NCBI RefSeq assembly: GCF_900094545.1
Contig: NZ_FMAH01000040.1
Span: forward strand, 1 to 59,897
Direction of reading: 5' to 3'
Origin: Martinezella miluonensis
GTDB taxonomy: Bacteria > Pseudomonadota > Alphaproteobacteria > Rhizobiales > Rhizobiaceae
DNA length: 59,897 bases
The notes below the pieces were generated by a model. It had not been told where the DNA came from. It worked only from the letters and a program-made list of their open reading frames with translations, and ran no database searches. Within the stretch, counting starts at the first letter, position 1. Every line of letters begins with the position of its first letter. Positions 34,399 through 41,932 of the stretch are shown here, in pieces. The position numbers were made by a program, and so were the translations under genes.

Positions 34399-35129
34399 GC
34401 CGGCTTGACGCCGCAGAGCATTTCCCGCTTGCCGGCGAAGCCTTGCCGTCGCTCGACGGTGAAACCTGCTGCTTGAAGATTGCGGCGCACGAAACCGGCG
34501 GCCGCATAGGTGGCGAAGGTGCCGTTCGCAACCGTTTTGCCGCAAAGCATCTGCATCAGTTCCAGCGACCACATGTCGGCGTTGCGCGATGGCGCGAAGC
34601 CATCGAGATACCAGGCGTCGAAGCCCGGCTGCGCATTGCGCACGCCGTCCAGCGCCGGGCCGCAGACGACGGTGAGACGTGTATGGGCCTCGAGCTCCAG
34701 AGATACCACGCCTTGCGGATCGGCGGGCCACGCAGCGACCAGAGCCCGGCGTTCATTGTCGATCTCGGGCCAATGCGACAGGGCGCGGTCGATCTCCTCG
34801 GCACGCATCGGGTAGAGCTCGAAGGACATGAAGTGCAGTTCCGAGCCAGGCGTCGCCTGCTGCCGCCACTGGCGCCATGTCTCGCAGAAATTCAGGCCAG
34901 TGCCAAAGCCAAGCTCACCAATCAAGAAATGTCGCTGCTGCTCCCAGCGCGCGGGCAGGCCATTGCCGGCGAGGAAGACATGGCCGCATTCGAGCCGACC
35001 ATCGGTCTGGCAATAAAAATGGTCGCCAAAAGCCGGGGAATAGGGCATATCGCCGTCGCGCCATTCAAGCTCCGGGCTTGCCGTATTGGTTTCGGACGCG
35101 TCAGTCCGATCGGAAACTGGATCTGTCAT
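34395..35129 (-). CDS. mnmD: tRNA 5-methylaminomethyl-2-thiouridine methyltransferase MnmD
   Basis: The 244-residue protein matches the N-terminal half of MnmC: LEWRDGDMPYSPAFGDHFY, ELGFGTGLNFCETWRQW (SAM site), LDGFAPSRNADMWSLELM and GFTVERRQGFAGKREML. It methylates nm5s2U34 of tRNA to mnm5s2U. In enterics it is fused to an FAD domain; here it stands alone and the FAD protein gene is divergent. Its start overlaps the oxidoreductase start (CATG, 35127-35130) and its stop overlaps the kinase stop (CTAG, 34395-34398), so it has no noncoding flank. Promoter sequences must lie inside neighbouring genes. Confidence 0.9.
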   Translation of the reverse strand: MTDPVSDRTDASETNTASPELEWRDGDMPYSPAFGDHFYCQTDGRLECGHVFLAGNGLPARWEQQRHFLIGELGFGTGLNFCETWRQWRQQATPGSELHFMSFELYPMRAEEIDRALSHWPEIDNERRALVAAWPADPQGVVSLELEAHTRLTVVCGPALDGVRNAQPGFDAWYLDGFAPSRNADMWSLELMQMLCGKTVANGTFATYAAAGFVRRNLQAAGFTVERRQGFAGKREMLCGVKPA

Positions 35130-36312
35130 GGAAAGAGCCGATAGTCCTCCAAGACCTGCCGGTCAATCGTCCGTCGATCTTCTGATCGTCGGGGGCGGCA
35201 TCATGGGCTTGTGGGCGGCCGTCCATGCCGAACGTCTCGGCATTCAAACGCTGCTGGTCGATGCCGGCGGATTCGGGCAGGGGGCGAGCGGCGGCCTGCT
35301 TGGCGCGCTGATGCCGCATATGCCGGACAAGTGGTCTGAAAAGAAGCAGTTTCAGTTCGATGCGCTCCTGTCTCTGGAGGAGGAGCTTGCGGTGCTGGAG
35401 GCGGCGACCGGACTTTCCGCTGGCTACCGTCGCGCCGGCCGCCTGATCCCGTTGCCGAAGCCGCACCTTCGACAGATCGCGCTCGGTCATCAGCGCGATG
35501 CCGAAACGCATTGGCATCAGGGCAGGCGCGAATTTCAATGGCAGGTGCTCGATGCTGCGCCCGTTCCGGGCTGGATCGACCCCGCCGCTGGCGAAAGCGG
35601 CTTCGTCTTCGATACGCTTGCGGCGCGCGTAGCCCCGCGGGCCTTGCTGGACGTGCTTCAGAGATTTCTTGCCACCGCCAGGCATGTGCGGCTTGTTGAA
35701 GGCCTGAACATTGATCGGATCGATCCGGATGGGGGTGTTGCTGTCACGAGTGGAGAGGATATCCGTTTCGGCCGCTGCATTCTGGCTGCCGGTTACAAGT
35801 CTTTCCCGATCCTGGATGGGCTGACGCACAATCGCAAATCAGCCCTCGGGCAACCGGTCAAGGGGCAGGCCGCGCTGCTCATGGCGGATATCGACGGCAG
35901 CCTTCCGGTCATCTTTCGCGATGGCCTCTATATCGTTCCGCATGAGGGTGGGCTGGTCGCAGTCGGCAGTACCAGCGAGAACCGCTTCGAAGACCCGTTA
36001 ACCACCGACGGCCAGCTGGATGATCTGCTGGCTGCAGCCCGCGCGATGGCGCCGGTTTTGGCTGGGGCGGAGGTGGTCGAACGCTGGGCCGGCTTGCGGC
36101 CGAAGGCGGTCGATCGCGACCCGATGGTGGGTGCTCATCCCGACCATCCGTCGCTGATCGCCCTGACCGGCGGCTTCAAGGTGAGCTTCGGATTGGCGCA
36201 TCGGCTGGCGGAAGCGGCCGTGTGCGAGGCCGCGAATATGCCGTGTTGCTTCAAGTTGCCGCAGTCATTCACTTTGGCAAGTCATATTACAGTCGTATCA
36301 CATAAAACGTGA
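35128..36312 (+). CDS. FAD-dependent oxidoreductase (DAO family), possible MnmC2 counterpart
   Basis: From the ATG at 35128 the product is 394 residues. LLIVGGGIMGLWAAVHAERLG is the FAD/NAD-binding Rossmann start, and GASGGLLGALMPH, GLYIVPHEGGLVAVGST and ALTGGFKVSFGLAHRLAE are typical of DAO-family enzymes such as MnmC2 and glycine oxidase. Divergence from mnmD at one shared CATG suggests it may remove the carboxymethyl group (cmnm5s2U to nm5s2U) before MnmD acts. That role is inferred from neighbourhood. A GTG at 35086 would add 14 residues within mnmD. Confidence 0.8.
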   Translation: MERADSPPRPAGQSSVDLLIVGGGIMGLWAAVHAERLGIQTLLVDAGGFGQGASGGLLGALMPHMPDKWSEKKQFQFDALLSLEEELAVLEAATGLSAGYRRAGRLIPLPKPHLRQIALGHQRDAETHWHQGRREFQWQVLDAAPVPGWIDPAAGESGFVFDTLAARVAPRALLDVLQRFLATARHVRLVEGLNIDRIDPDGGVAVTSGEDIRFGRCILAAGYKSFPILDGLTHNRKSALGQPVKGQAALLMADIDGSLPVIFRDGLYIVPHEGGLVAVGSTSENRFEDPLTTDGQLDDLLAAARAMAPVLAGAEVVERWAGLRPKAVDRDPMVGAHPDHPSLIALTGGFKVSFGLAHRLAEAAVCEAANMPCCFKLPQSFTLASHITVVSHKT

Positions 36313-36418
36313 ATATACGCCCTTTCGGGTCGTCAATTTGTCACGCAAATCACCTATCTCCTTGGCCGTCGGAACCCCGGTTTTGTCAGCCGGACTGTCG
36401 CGCTTTGGAGGAGATTTT

Positions 36419-37126
36419 ATGCGCTACGCCATTTGCTTCACGCCGTCCGCGAGCGATCCGCTGACGCTTGCGGCCGCACATTGGCTGGGCCGCAACGTCT
36501 ATTCCGGTGAGATGGTCGACCCGCCTGCGATCCGCGGGCTGGGGATCCATGAGATCGCCTTTTATACCGCCGTTCCCCGTCGCTATGGTTTCATGGGCTT
36601 GCTGAAGGCGCCGTTCAGGCTGGCGGAAGACATGTCCGAGGCCTTGTTGCTGCGCGATCTCATGCGCTTTTCCGGCTCGGTCGCGCCGTTCGAAATTCCG
36701 CGGCTGGAAGTTGCGCGGCTCGGTGGCGCCCTGGGCCTCGTTTCGTCCGAACCTAGTCAGAAGATGCATTTTCTCGCTGCGTCTCTGGTGCAGGCCTTCG
36801 ACCTCTACCGCGCGCCGCTGACCGAGGCGGAGATCGAGCGCATCGATCCTGACGGTCTCTCGGCGACGCAGTTCGCCAACCTGCACCGTTGGGGCCATCC
36901 GCATGTGATGGACGAATTCCGCTTTCAGATGATGCTGACCGGCACGGTCAGCCCCGGCGACATGCAGCGCATCGAACGGGCATTGCGCGACTTCTTCGAA
37001 CCCGCACTTGCCGCGCCGATCCCCGTTTCCAACATCGCCTTGATGATGGAAGACGGCTCCGGCGGCCCCTTCCGGGTGCATTCCCTGCATCCGATGGGCA
37101 AGGTGAGTGCGCGCAAGATTGCCTAG
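36419..37126 (+). CDS. DUF1045 (2H phosphoesterase-like) protein lacking both HxT motifs
   Basis: From the ATG at 36419, preceded by TTTGGAGGAG, the product is 235 residues. MRYAICFTPSASDPLTLAA, PRRYGFMGLLKAPFRLAEDM and EFRFQMMLTGTVSPGD align with DUF1045 proteins found beside phn genes. In the family as I know it the two catalytic blocks read RYGFHATLKAPF and FRFHMTLTG. Here they are MGLL (59-62) and QMML (170-173), so both histidines and threonines are lost. It lies before puuE, not near phosphonate genes. A binding or structural role is more likely than hydrolysis. Confidence 0.8.
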   Translation: MRYAICFTPSASDPLTLAAAHWLGRNVYSGEMVDPPAIRGLGIHEIAFYTAVPRRYGFMGLLKAPFRLAEDMSEALLLRDLMRFSGSVAPFEIPRLEVARLGGALGLVSSEPSQKMHFLAASLVQAFDLYRAPLTEAEIERIDPDGLSATQFANLHRWGHPHVMDEFRFQMMLTGTVSPGDMQRIERALRDFFEPALAAPIPVSNIALMMEDGSGGPFRVHSLHPMGKVSARKIA

Positions 37127-37245
37127 CTTCGCGGGCGCTGTTCGCCCCGGCGGCTTGCCATTGAAGAGAAAGTGATTTTCCCACTTTCCGTCTCGACTTT
37201 CGCCATATGGATGCTACCGTTCTGCTTATTCAAGAAGGTGCTTCA

Positions 37246-38169
37246 ATGTCGGAAAACTACGCCCGCGATCTCATCGGCTACGGCCGCAACACTCCCGACC
37301 CAAAATGGCCTGACGACGCCCGCGTCGCGGTGCAGTTCGTGATCAATTATGAAGAGGGCGGGGAAAGCTGCATTCTCGACGGCGATCCGGGCTCGGAAAA
37401 CTTGCTGTCGGAGATCGTCGGCGCGGCATCCTGGCCGAACCAGCGTAACCTCAACATGGAATCGATCTACGAATATGGTTCGCGCGCCGGCTTCTGGCGG
37501 CTGTGGCGCATGTTCACCGAACTCAAGGTTCAGGCGACGGTTTATGGCGTGACGCTCGCCATGGCGCGCAATCCCGAAGCGGTTGCCGCCATGAAGGAAG
37601 CCGGATGGGAAATCGCCAGCCACGGTTACCGCTGGCTGGAATACAAAGACTTTTCCGAGGATCTGGAGCGCAAGCATATTCAGGAGGCGGTGCGGCTGCA
37701 CACCGAGATCACCGGCGAACGGCCTTACGGCATGTATCAGGGCAAGCCATCGGACAATACGCTGCGGCTCGTCATGGAGGAGGGCGGCTTCCTCTATTCC
37801 TCCGATTCCTATGCCGACGATCTGCCCTTCTGGGTCGATGGTCTGAACGGCAAGCCGTTCCTGATCATCCCCTACACGCTCGAAACCAACGACATGCGGT
37901 TTGCCACGCCGCAGGGCTTCAACTCCGGCGACCAGTTCTTCACCTATCTCAAGGATGCCTTCGACACGCTTTACGAAGAAGGCAAAGAAGGCAGCCCGAA
38001 GATGATGTCAATCGGCCTGCATTGCCGCCTCGTCGGCCGGCCCGGTCGTGCCGCGGCATTGCGCCGGTTCATCGAATACGTGCTGAAGCACGACAAGGTA
38101 TGGGTCCCCCGGCGTATCGACATCGCCAAGCATTGGCACGAACATCATCTTCCCGCGAGTGGGCGCTGA
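37246..38169 (+). CDS. puuE: Cofactor-independent allantoinase PuuE
   Basis: The 307-residue protein has the polysaccharide-deacetylase (NodB-like) fold used by PuuE: VQFVINYEEGGESCILDGD, ASWPNQRNLNMESIYEYGSR, EIASHGYRWLEY and SIGLHCRLVGRPGRAAAL. It hydrolyses allantoin to allantoate without the metal centre of the classic enzyme. AGAAGG precedes the ATG at 37246; the earlier ATG at 37207 lacks a site. It is followed two bases after its stop by uraD. Confidence 0.92.
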   Translation: MSENYARDLIGYGRNTPDPKWPDDARVAVQFVINYEEGGESCILDGDPGSENLLSEIVGAASWPNQRNLNMESIYEYGSRAGFWRLWRMFTELKVQATVYGVTLAMARNPEAVAAMKEAGWEIASHGYRWLEYKDFSEDLERKHIQEAVRLHTEITGERPYGMYQGKPSDNTLRLVMEEGGFLYSSDSYADDLPFWVDGLNGKPFLIIPYTLETNDMRFATPQGFNSGDQFFTYLKDAFDTLYEEGKEGSPKMMSIGLHCRLVGRPGRAAALRRFIEYVLKHDKVWVPRRIDIAKHWHEHHLPASGR

Positions 38170-38170
38170 G

Positions 38171-38668
38171 ATGATCTCGCGTGATGAATTCGTAAGCCGC
38201 TTCGGCGGCGTCTTCGAGCATTCTCCCTTCATCGCGGAGCGTGCTTATGACGCCGGCGCCATCGTCGAGCCGCTGACCTCGGGCGGCGTGCATGCTGCCC
38301 TGGCGAGGGTTTTCCGTGCGGCGAGCGCCGACGAGCGGCTTGGCGTCCTGCGGGCTCACCCCGATCTCGCCGGGCGGCTGGCCATCGCCGGCGAGTTGAC
38401 CGAGGACAGCCGCAAGGAGCAGGCGGGCGCCGGGCTCGACCGGCTCAGCCCGGCGGAGCATGCCCGCTTCACCGAGCTCAATAGCGCCTATGTGGCCAAA
38501 TTCCGCTTTCCCTTCATCATTGCGGTCAAGGGTCTCGGCAAGGACGATATCCTTGCCGCCTTCGAGACGCGGATCGGCAATGATCGGGACGCCGAGTTTG
38601 CGACGGCAACGGCGCAAGTGGAGAAGATTGCTCTGCTGCGCCTGCAATCCATGCTTCCGGAGAGCTGA
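38171..38668 (+). CDS. uraD: OHCU decarboxylase UraD
   Basis: The 165-residue protein has the OHCU decarboxylase blocks RAHPDLAGRLAIAGELT (catalytic His), SRKEQAGAGLDRLSP and LNSAYVAKFRFPFIIAVKG. It turns 2-oxo-4-hydroxy-4-carboxy-5-ureidoimidazoline into S-allantoin, the step between UraH and PuuE. The ATG at 38171 follows the puuE stop at once, so the two are coupled; a GTG at 38159 inside puuE is an alternative. Confidence 0.92.
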   Translation: MISRDEFVSRFGGVFEHSPFIAERAYDAGAIVEPLTSGGVHAALARVFRAASADERLGVLRAHPDLAGRLAIAGELTEDSRKEQAGAGLDRLSPAEHARFTELNSAYVAKFRFPFIIAVKGLGKDDILAAFETRIGNDRDAEFATATAQVEKIALLRLQSMLPES

Positions 38669-38781
38669 CGTGCGGCAGGTGTTTCCTCCCCAAATCTCGA
38701 TACGGGCATTTCGGCGATAATGGCGAGCTGTCATTCACTTCGCTCATCGCTTAAAGATTGGCTGGAGGGGAGCCGTGTGAC

Positions 38782-39144
38782 ATGAGCTTGGATCGGCTGA
38801 TTGCCCATCTTGATCGCATGCAGCGGGCCGGGTCTGAAATCGGTCAGTTTCTGCAGGGGACAGATAGGGACGCTTTTTTCAACATGGTCGAAAAGCAGCG
38901 TGCCGTCGGCATGAATCTGATGCTGATCGGCGAGGCGGCGGCGCGCATTGCGGAGGAATATCCGGAGTTTGTCGTTGACCATCCGGATCTGCCTTGGCAT
39001 GTGATGCGCGACTTCAGGAATCGGATTGGGCAAGGGCACTTCGACATCGAGTTGACGACCCTTTGGGATCTCGCCCACAAATCTCTTCCGGAGTTGCTCC
39101 TGCAACTGGACTCCATTCGCCACTGGCGAGCGGAAGGCGAATAA
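38782..39144 (+). CDS. HepT/DUF86-like protein without the usual catalytic motif and without an antitoxin
   Basis: From the ATG at 38782 the 120-residue protein follows the HepT/DUF86 plan: SLDRLIAHLDRMQRAGSEI, MLIGEAAARIAEEYPEFV and MRDFRNRIGQGHFDIELTTLW. HepT RNases have an RX4HXY motif (usually RNRIAHGY). Here it is RNRIGQGH (residues 79-86), so the histidine is Gln84 and the tyrosine His86. No MntA nucleotidyltransferase lies beside it. It sits between uraD and allA, seven bases before allA. It may be an inactive relic or have taken a new role. Confidence 0.75.
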   Translation: MSLDRLIAHLDRMQRAGSEIGQFLQGTDRDAFFNMVEKQRAVGMNLMLIGEAAARIAEEYPEFVVDHPDLPWHVMRDFRNRIGQGHFDIELTTLWDLAHKSLPELLLQLDSIRHWRAEGE

Positions 39145-39151
39145 TCATAGA

Positions 39152-39652
39152 ATGACACAGCATCTAGACATTCAACCTTTGACAAAGTCCGCATTCGCAC
39201 CGTTCGGTGACGTGATCGAGGCTGATCCGGCAACGATGCGATTCATCAATGGCGGGACGACGGAGCGCTTCCATGCGCTATCCAGCGCCGAAGCCATCGG
39301 CGACGGGGCTCGAGTTATCCTGAATATCTTTCGCGGCCAACCTCGGGCCTTTCCCTTTACGATCGAGATGATGGAGCGCCACCCGTTCGGCAGCCAGTGT
39401 TTCATCCCGCTGAACGGCCGGCCGTTTCTCGTCGTCGTCTCGCTGGATGAGGACGGCAAGCCCGGCAGGCCGCAGGTTTTTCTGGCGCGCGGAGATCAGG
39501 GCGTGAACTACCGGGTCAATGCCTGGCACTATCCGCTGATGGCGCTTGGCGAGCAGAGCGATTTCCTCGTCGTCGATCGCGACGGGCCGGGAAACAATCT
39601 CGAGGAGTATTTCTTCGGTATCCCCTTCACCATCGGAGCGCCAACCCTATGA
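39152..39652 (+). CDS. allA: Ureidoglycolate lyase AllA
   Basis: The 166-residue protein matches AllA: LTKSAFAPFGDVIEADP, INGGTTERFHALSSAE, MERHPFGSQCFIPLNGRPFL and GVNYRVNAWHYPLMAL. It splits ureidoglycolate into glyoxylate and urea at the end of the purine path. Its stop overlaps the uraH start (ATGA at 39649-39652). The enzyme supplying ureidoglycolate (allantoicase or allantoate amidohydrolase plus its partner) is not in the window. Confidence 0.92.
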   Translation: MTQHLDIQPLTKSAFAPFGDVIEADPATMRFINGGTTERFHALSSAEAIGDGARVILNIFRGQPRAFPFTIEMMERHPFGSQCFIPLNGRPFLVVVSLDEDGKPGRPQVFLARGDQGVNYRVNAWHYPLMALGEQSDFLVVDRDGPGNNLEEYFFGIPFTIGAPTL

Positions 39653-40005
39653 CCGGACTGACCACCCATGTGCTCGACACCGCTCTCGGCAAGCCGGCCG
39701 AAGGCCTGACCATCGATCTTTTCAGGATCGAGGGTGATGTCCGCACGCATCTGAAGACGGTCGTGACCAATTCCGACGGACGTGTGGACGGTGGTCCCAT
39801 TCTCGTCGGCGACAGCTTTGTTGCCGGCACTTACGAACTGCTGTTCCGGGCAGGGGATTATCTGCGTGCAAGCGGCGCGACGCTGCCCGAGCCCGCCTTC
39901 CTCGATCTGGTGCCGATCCGTTTCGGCATTGCCGATACGACAGCGCATTATCACGTGCCCTTGCTGATCTCGCCCTATGGCTATTCAACCTATCGCGGGA
40001 GCTGA
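39649..40005 (+). CDS. uraH: 5-hydroxyisourate hydrolase UraH
   Basis: The 118-residue transthyretin-like protein has THVLDTALGKPAEGL at its start, AHYHVPLLISPYGYSTYRGS at its end and the catalytic His, Arg and C-terminal YRGS of the family. It hydrolyses 5-hydroxyisourate, the PuuD product, to OHCU for UraD. It is coupled to allA and followed after three bases by the metallophosphoesterase gene. Confidence 0.94.
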   Translation: MTGLTTHVLDTALGKPAEGLTIDLFRIEGDVRTHLKTVVTNSDGRVDGGPILVGDSFVAGTYELLFRAGDYLRASGATLPEPAFLDLVPIRFGIADTTAHYHVPLLISPYGYSTYRGS

Positions 40006-40008
40006 GAC

Positions 40009-40749
40009 TTGCGCTTCGCGGCCATTGCGGATGTTCATGGCAATCATCTGGCGCTCGAGGCGGTGCTTGAGGATATTCGAAGCCAAGGTATCAGCGATAT
40101 CGTCAATCTCGGTGATTGCTTCAGCGGGCCGCTGACCGCCGGAAGGACCGCCGATCTGCTTCTGGCCCTGGATGCGTTGACGGTGCGCGGCAATCACGAC
40201 CGATATCTGATTGAACAGACGCCGGGGACGATGCATGTTTCCGACAAGGCCGCTTATGCTGAACTGTCCGAACGTCATCTCGACTGGCTGCGCAGCCTGC
40301 CTTTCAGTGCCGTCTACAGAAACGAAGCCTATCTTTGCCACGCGACACCGGCAGCAGATAACGTCTATTGGCTGGAATCCGTCTCTGCTGACGGTCACGT
40401 TTATCAGAAGCCGCTCGAGGAAATCGAAGCGCTTGCCGCCGGCATCGATTTTCCGCTGATTCTGTGCGGACACACGCATATTCCACGTATCGTCAGGCTT
40501 TCCGATGGACGTCTTATCGTCAATCCCGGCAGTGTCGGCTGCCCCGCCTATGACGACGACCTGCCTCATTATCACAAGGTCGAAGCCGGCCATCCCTTTG
40601 CCTCCTATGTCATTCTGGAAAAGAAGGCCGATCATTGGCTGCCGATCTTCCGGCAGGTCGCTTATGACCACATGGCGATGGCGAGGCTCGCGGCGCAGAA
40701 TAGCCGCGCCGAATTGGCGAGCGGTCTGGCGACGGGCTGGTTGCGCTAG
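40009..40749 (+). CDS. Calcineurin-like metallophosphoesterase (YfcE/UDP-sugar-hydrolase-like)
   Basis: The 246-residue protein has ADVHGNHLALE, VNLGDCFSGP, VRGNHDRYL, LCHATP and CGHTHIPRI, the full set of metal ligands (D-x-H, GD, GNH, H, GHTH). It starts at a TTG (40009) with GGGAG six bases before. It is the last plus-strand gene of the ureide operon; substrates for such proteins are phosphodiesters or phosphomonoesters and cannot be told here. Its stop overlaps the convergent lldD-like stop at CTAG (40746-40749). Confidence 0.82.
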   Translation: MRFAAIADVHGNHLALEAVLEDIRSQGISDIVNLGDCFSGPLTAGRTADLLLALDALTVRGNHDRYLIEQTPGTMHVSDKAAYAELSERHLDWLRSLPFSAVYRNEAYLCHATPAADNVYWLESVSADGHVYQKPLEEIEALAAGIDFPLILCGHTHIPRIVRLSDGRLIVNPGSVGCPAYDDDLPHYHKVEAGHPFASYVILEKKADHWLPIFRQVAYDHMAMARLAAQNSRAELASGLATGWLR

Positions 40750-41885
40750 AGATCGGCTAGGATCGACCGATCCACCGTCTTGATATCCCGCTTGCCGCAG
40801 AGCGCCATCGAGATATCGAGCTCCTTGCGGATGATCTCCAGCGCCAGCGTCACGCCTTCCTTACCCATGGCGCCCAGACCATAGAGGAAGGGGCGGCCGA
40901 TGAAGGTGCCCTTGGCGCCGAGGGCTACGGCCTTGAGCACATCCTGACCGGAGCGGATACCGCCATCCATATGGACCTCGATCCTGTCACCGACGGCATC
41001 GACGATGTCAGGCAGCATGCTGACGGAGGAGAGGGCACCGTCGAGCTGCCGGCCGCCATGGTTGGAGACGATGATGGCATCGGCGCCGGTATCGACGGCC
41101 GCCTTCGCATCCTCGACATCGAGAATGCCCTTGATGATGAGCGGGCCACCCCATTGCTCCTTGATCCAGCGGACATCGTTCCAGGAGAGCTTGGTGTCGA
41201 ACTGCGAATGCGTCCAGTGCGCCAGCGTCGTCATGTCGGAAATATCCTTGGCATGGCCGATGATATTCCCGAAGGAGTGGCGTTTGGTCTTCAGCATGTT
41301 CATGCACCAGCCCGGCCGCGTCGCCATCTGCCAGAGGTTCTTGACCGTCATTTTCGGCGGCGCAGAAAGCCCGTTGCGGATGTCGTTATGGCGCTGACCG
41401 AGGATCTGTAGGTCGGCCGTCAGCACGAGCGCCGAGCATTTCGCCGCCTTCGCTCGTTGGATCAGGTTCAGGACGAAATCGCGATCCCTCATGACGTAGA
41501 GCTGGAACCAGAAGGGTTGTTTCGTGACCGAAGCGATGTCCTCGATCGAGCAGATGCTCATGGTCGACAGAGTGAAGGGAATGCCGAATTCCTCCGCAGC
41601 CCGGGCTGCCAGCATCTCGCCATCGGCATGCTGCATGCCGGTAAGGCCCGTCGGAGCCAGCGCCACCGGCATGGAGGCCTTCTGGCCGACCATTGTGGTT
41701 GCGAGCGACCGGTCGGACATGTCGACGAGGACGCGCTGACGCAGCTTGATCTTGGCGAAATCCGCCTCGTTCGCCCGGTAGGTCGATTCCGTCCATGAGC
41801 CGGAATCGGCATATTGGAAGAACATTTTCGGCACGCGCCGCTCGGCAAGCGTCTTCAGTTCGGCGATGGTAAGCGGCGCGGTCAT
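40746..41885 (-). CDS. lldD: FMN-dependent alpha-hydroxy-acid dehydrogenase, probably L-lactate dehydrogenase
   Basis: The 379-residue protein has the family marks SGSWTESTYRANEADF, PFWFQLYVM and IVSNHGGRQLDGA with the catalytic histidine, and FIGRPFLYGLGAMG. It oxidises L-2-hydroxy acids with FMN at the inner membrane. L-lactate is the commonest substrate of this branch; glycolate or mandelate-type acids cannot be excluded. It is first read after the guanine deaminase on the same strand, 47 bp apart, so it may be transcribed with the purine genes. Confidence 0.85.
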   Translation of the reverse strand: MTAPLTIAELKTLAERRVPKMFFQYADSGSWTESTYRANEADFAKIKLRQRVLVDMSDRSLATTMVGQKASMPVALAPTGLTGMQHADGEMLAARAAEEFGIPFTLSTMSICSIEDIASVTKQPFWFQLYVMRDRDFVLNLIQRAKAAKCSALVLTADLQILGQRHNDIRNGLSAPPKMTVKNLWQMATRPGWCMNMLKTKRHSFGNIIGHAKDISDMTTLAHWTHSQFDTKLSWNDVRWIKEQWGGPLIIKGILDVEDAKAAVDTGADAIIVSNHGGRQLDGALSSVSMLPDIVDAVGDRIEVHMDGGIRSGQDVLKAVALGAKGTFIGRPFLYGLGAMGKEGVTLALEIIRKELDISMALCGKRDIKTVDRSILADL

Positions 41886-41932
41886 GGTTCTCTGCCTTCT
41901 GGATGGTTACATGATGGCGGGTTCGGATTGCC

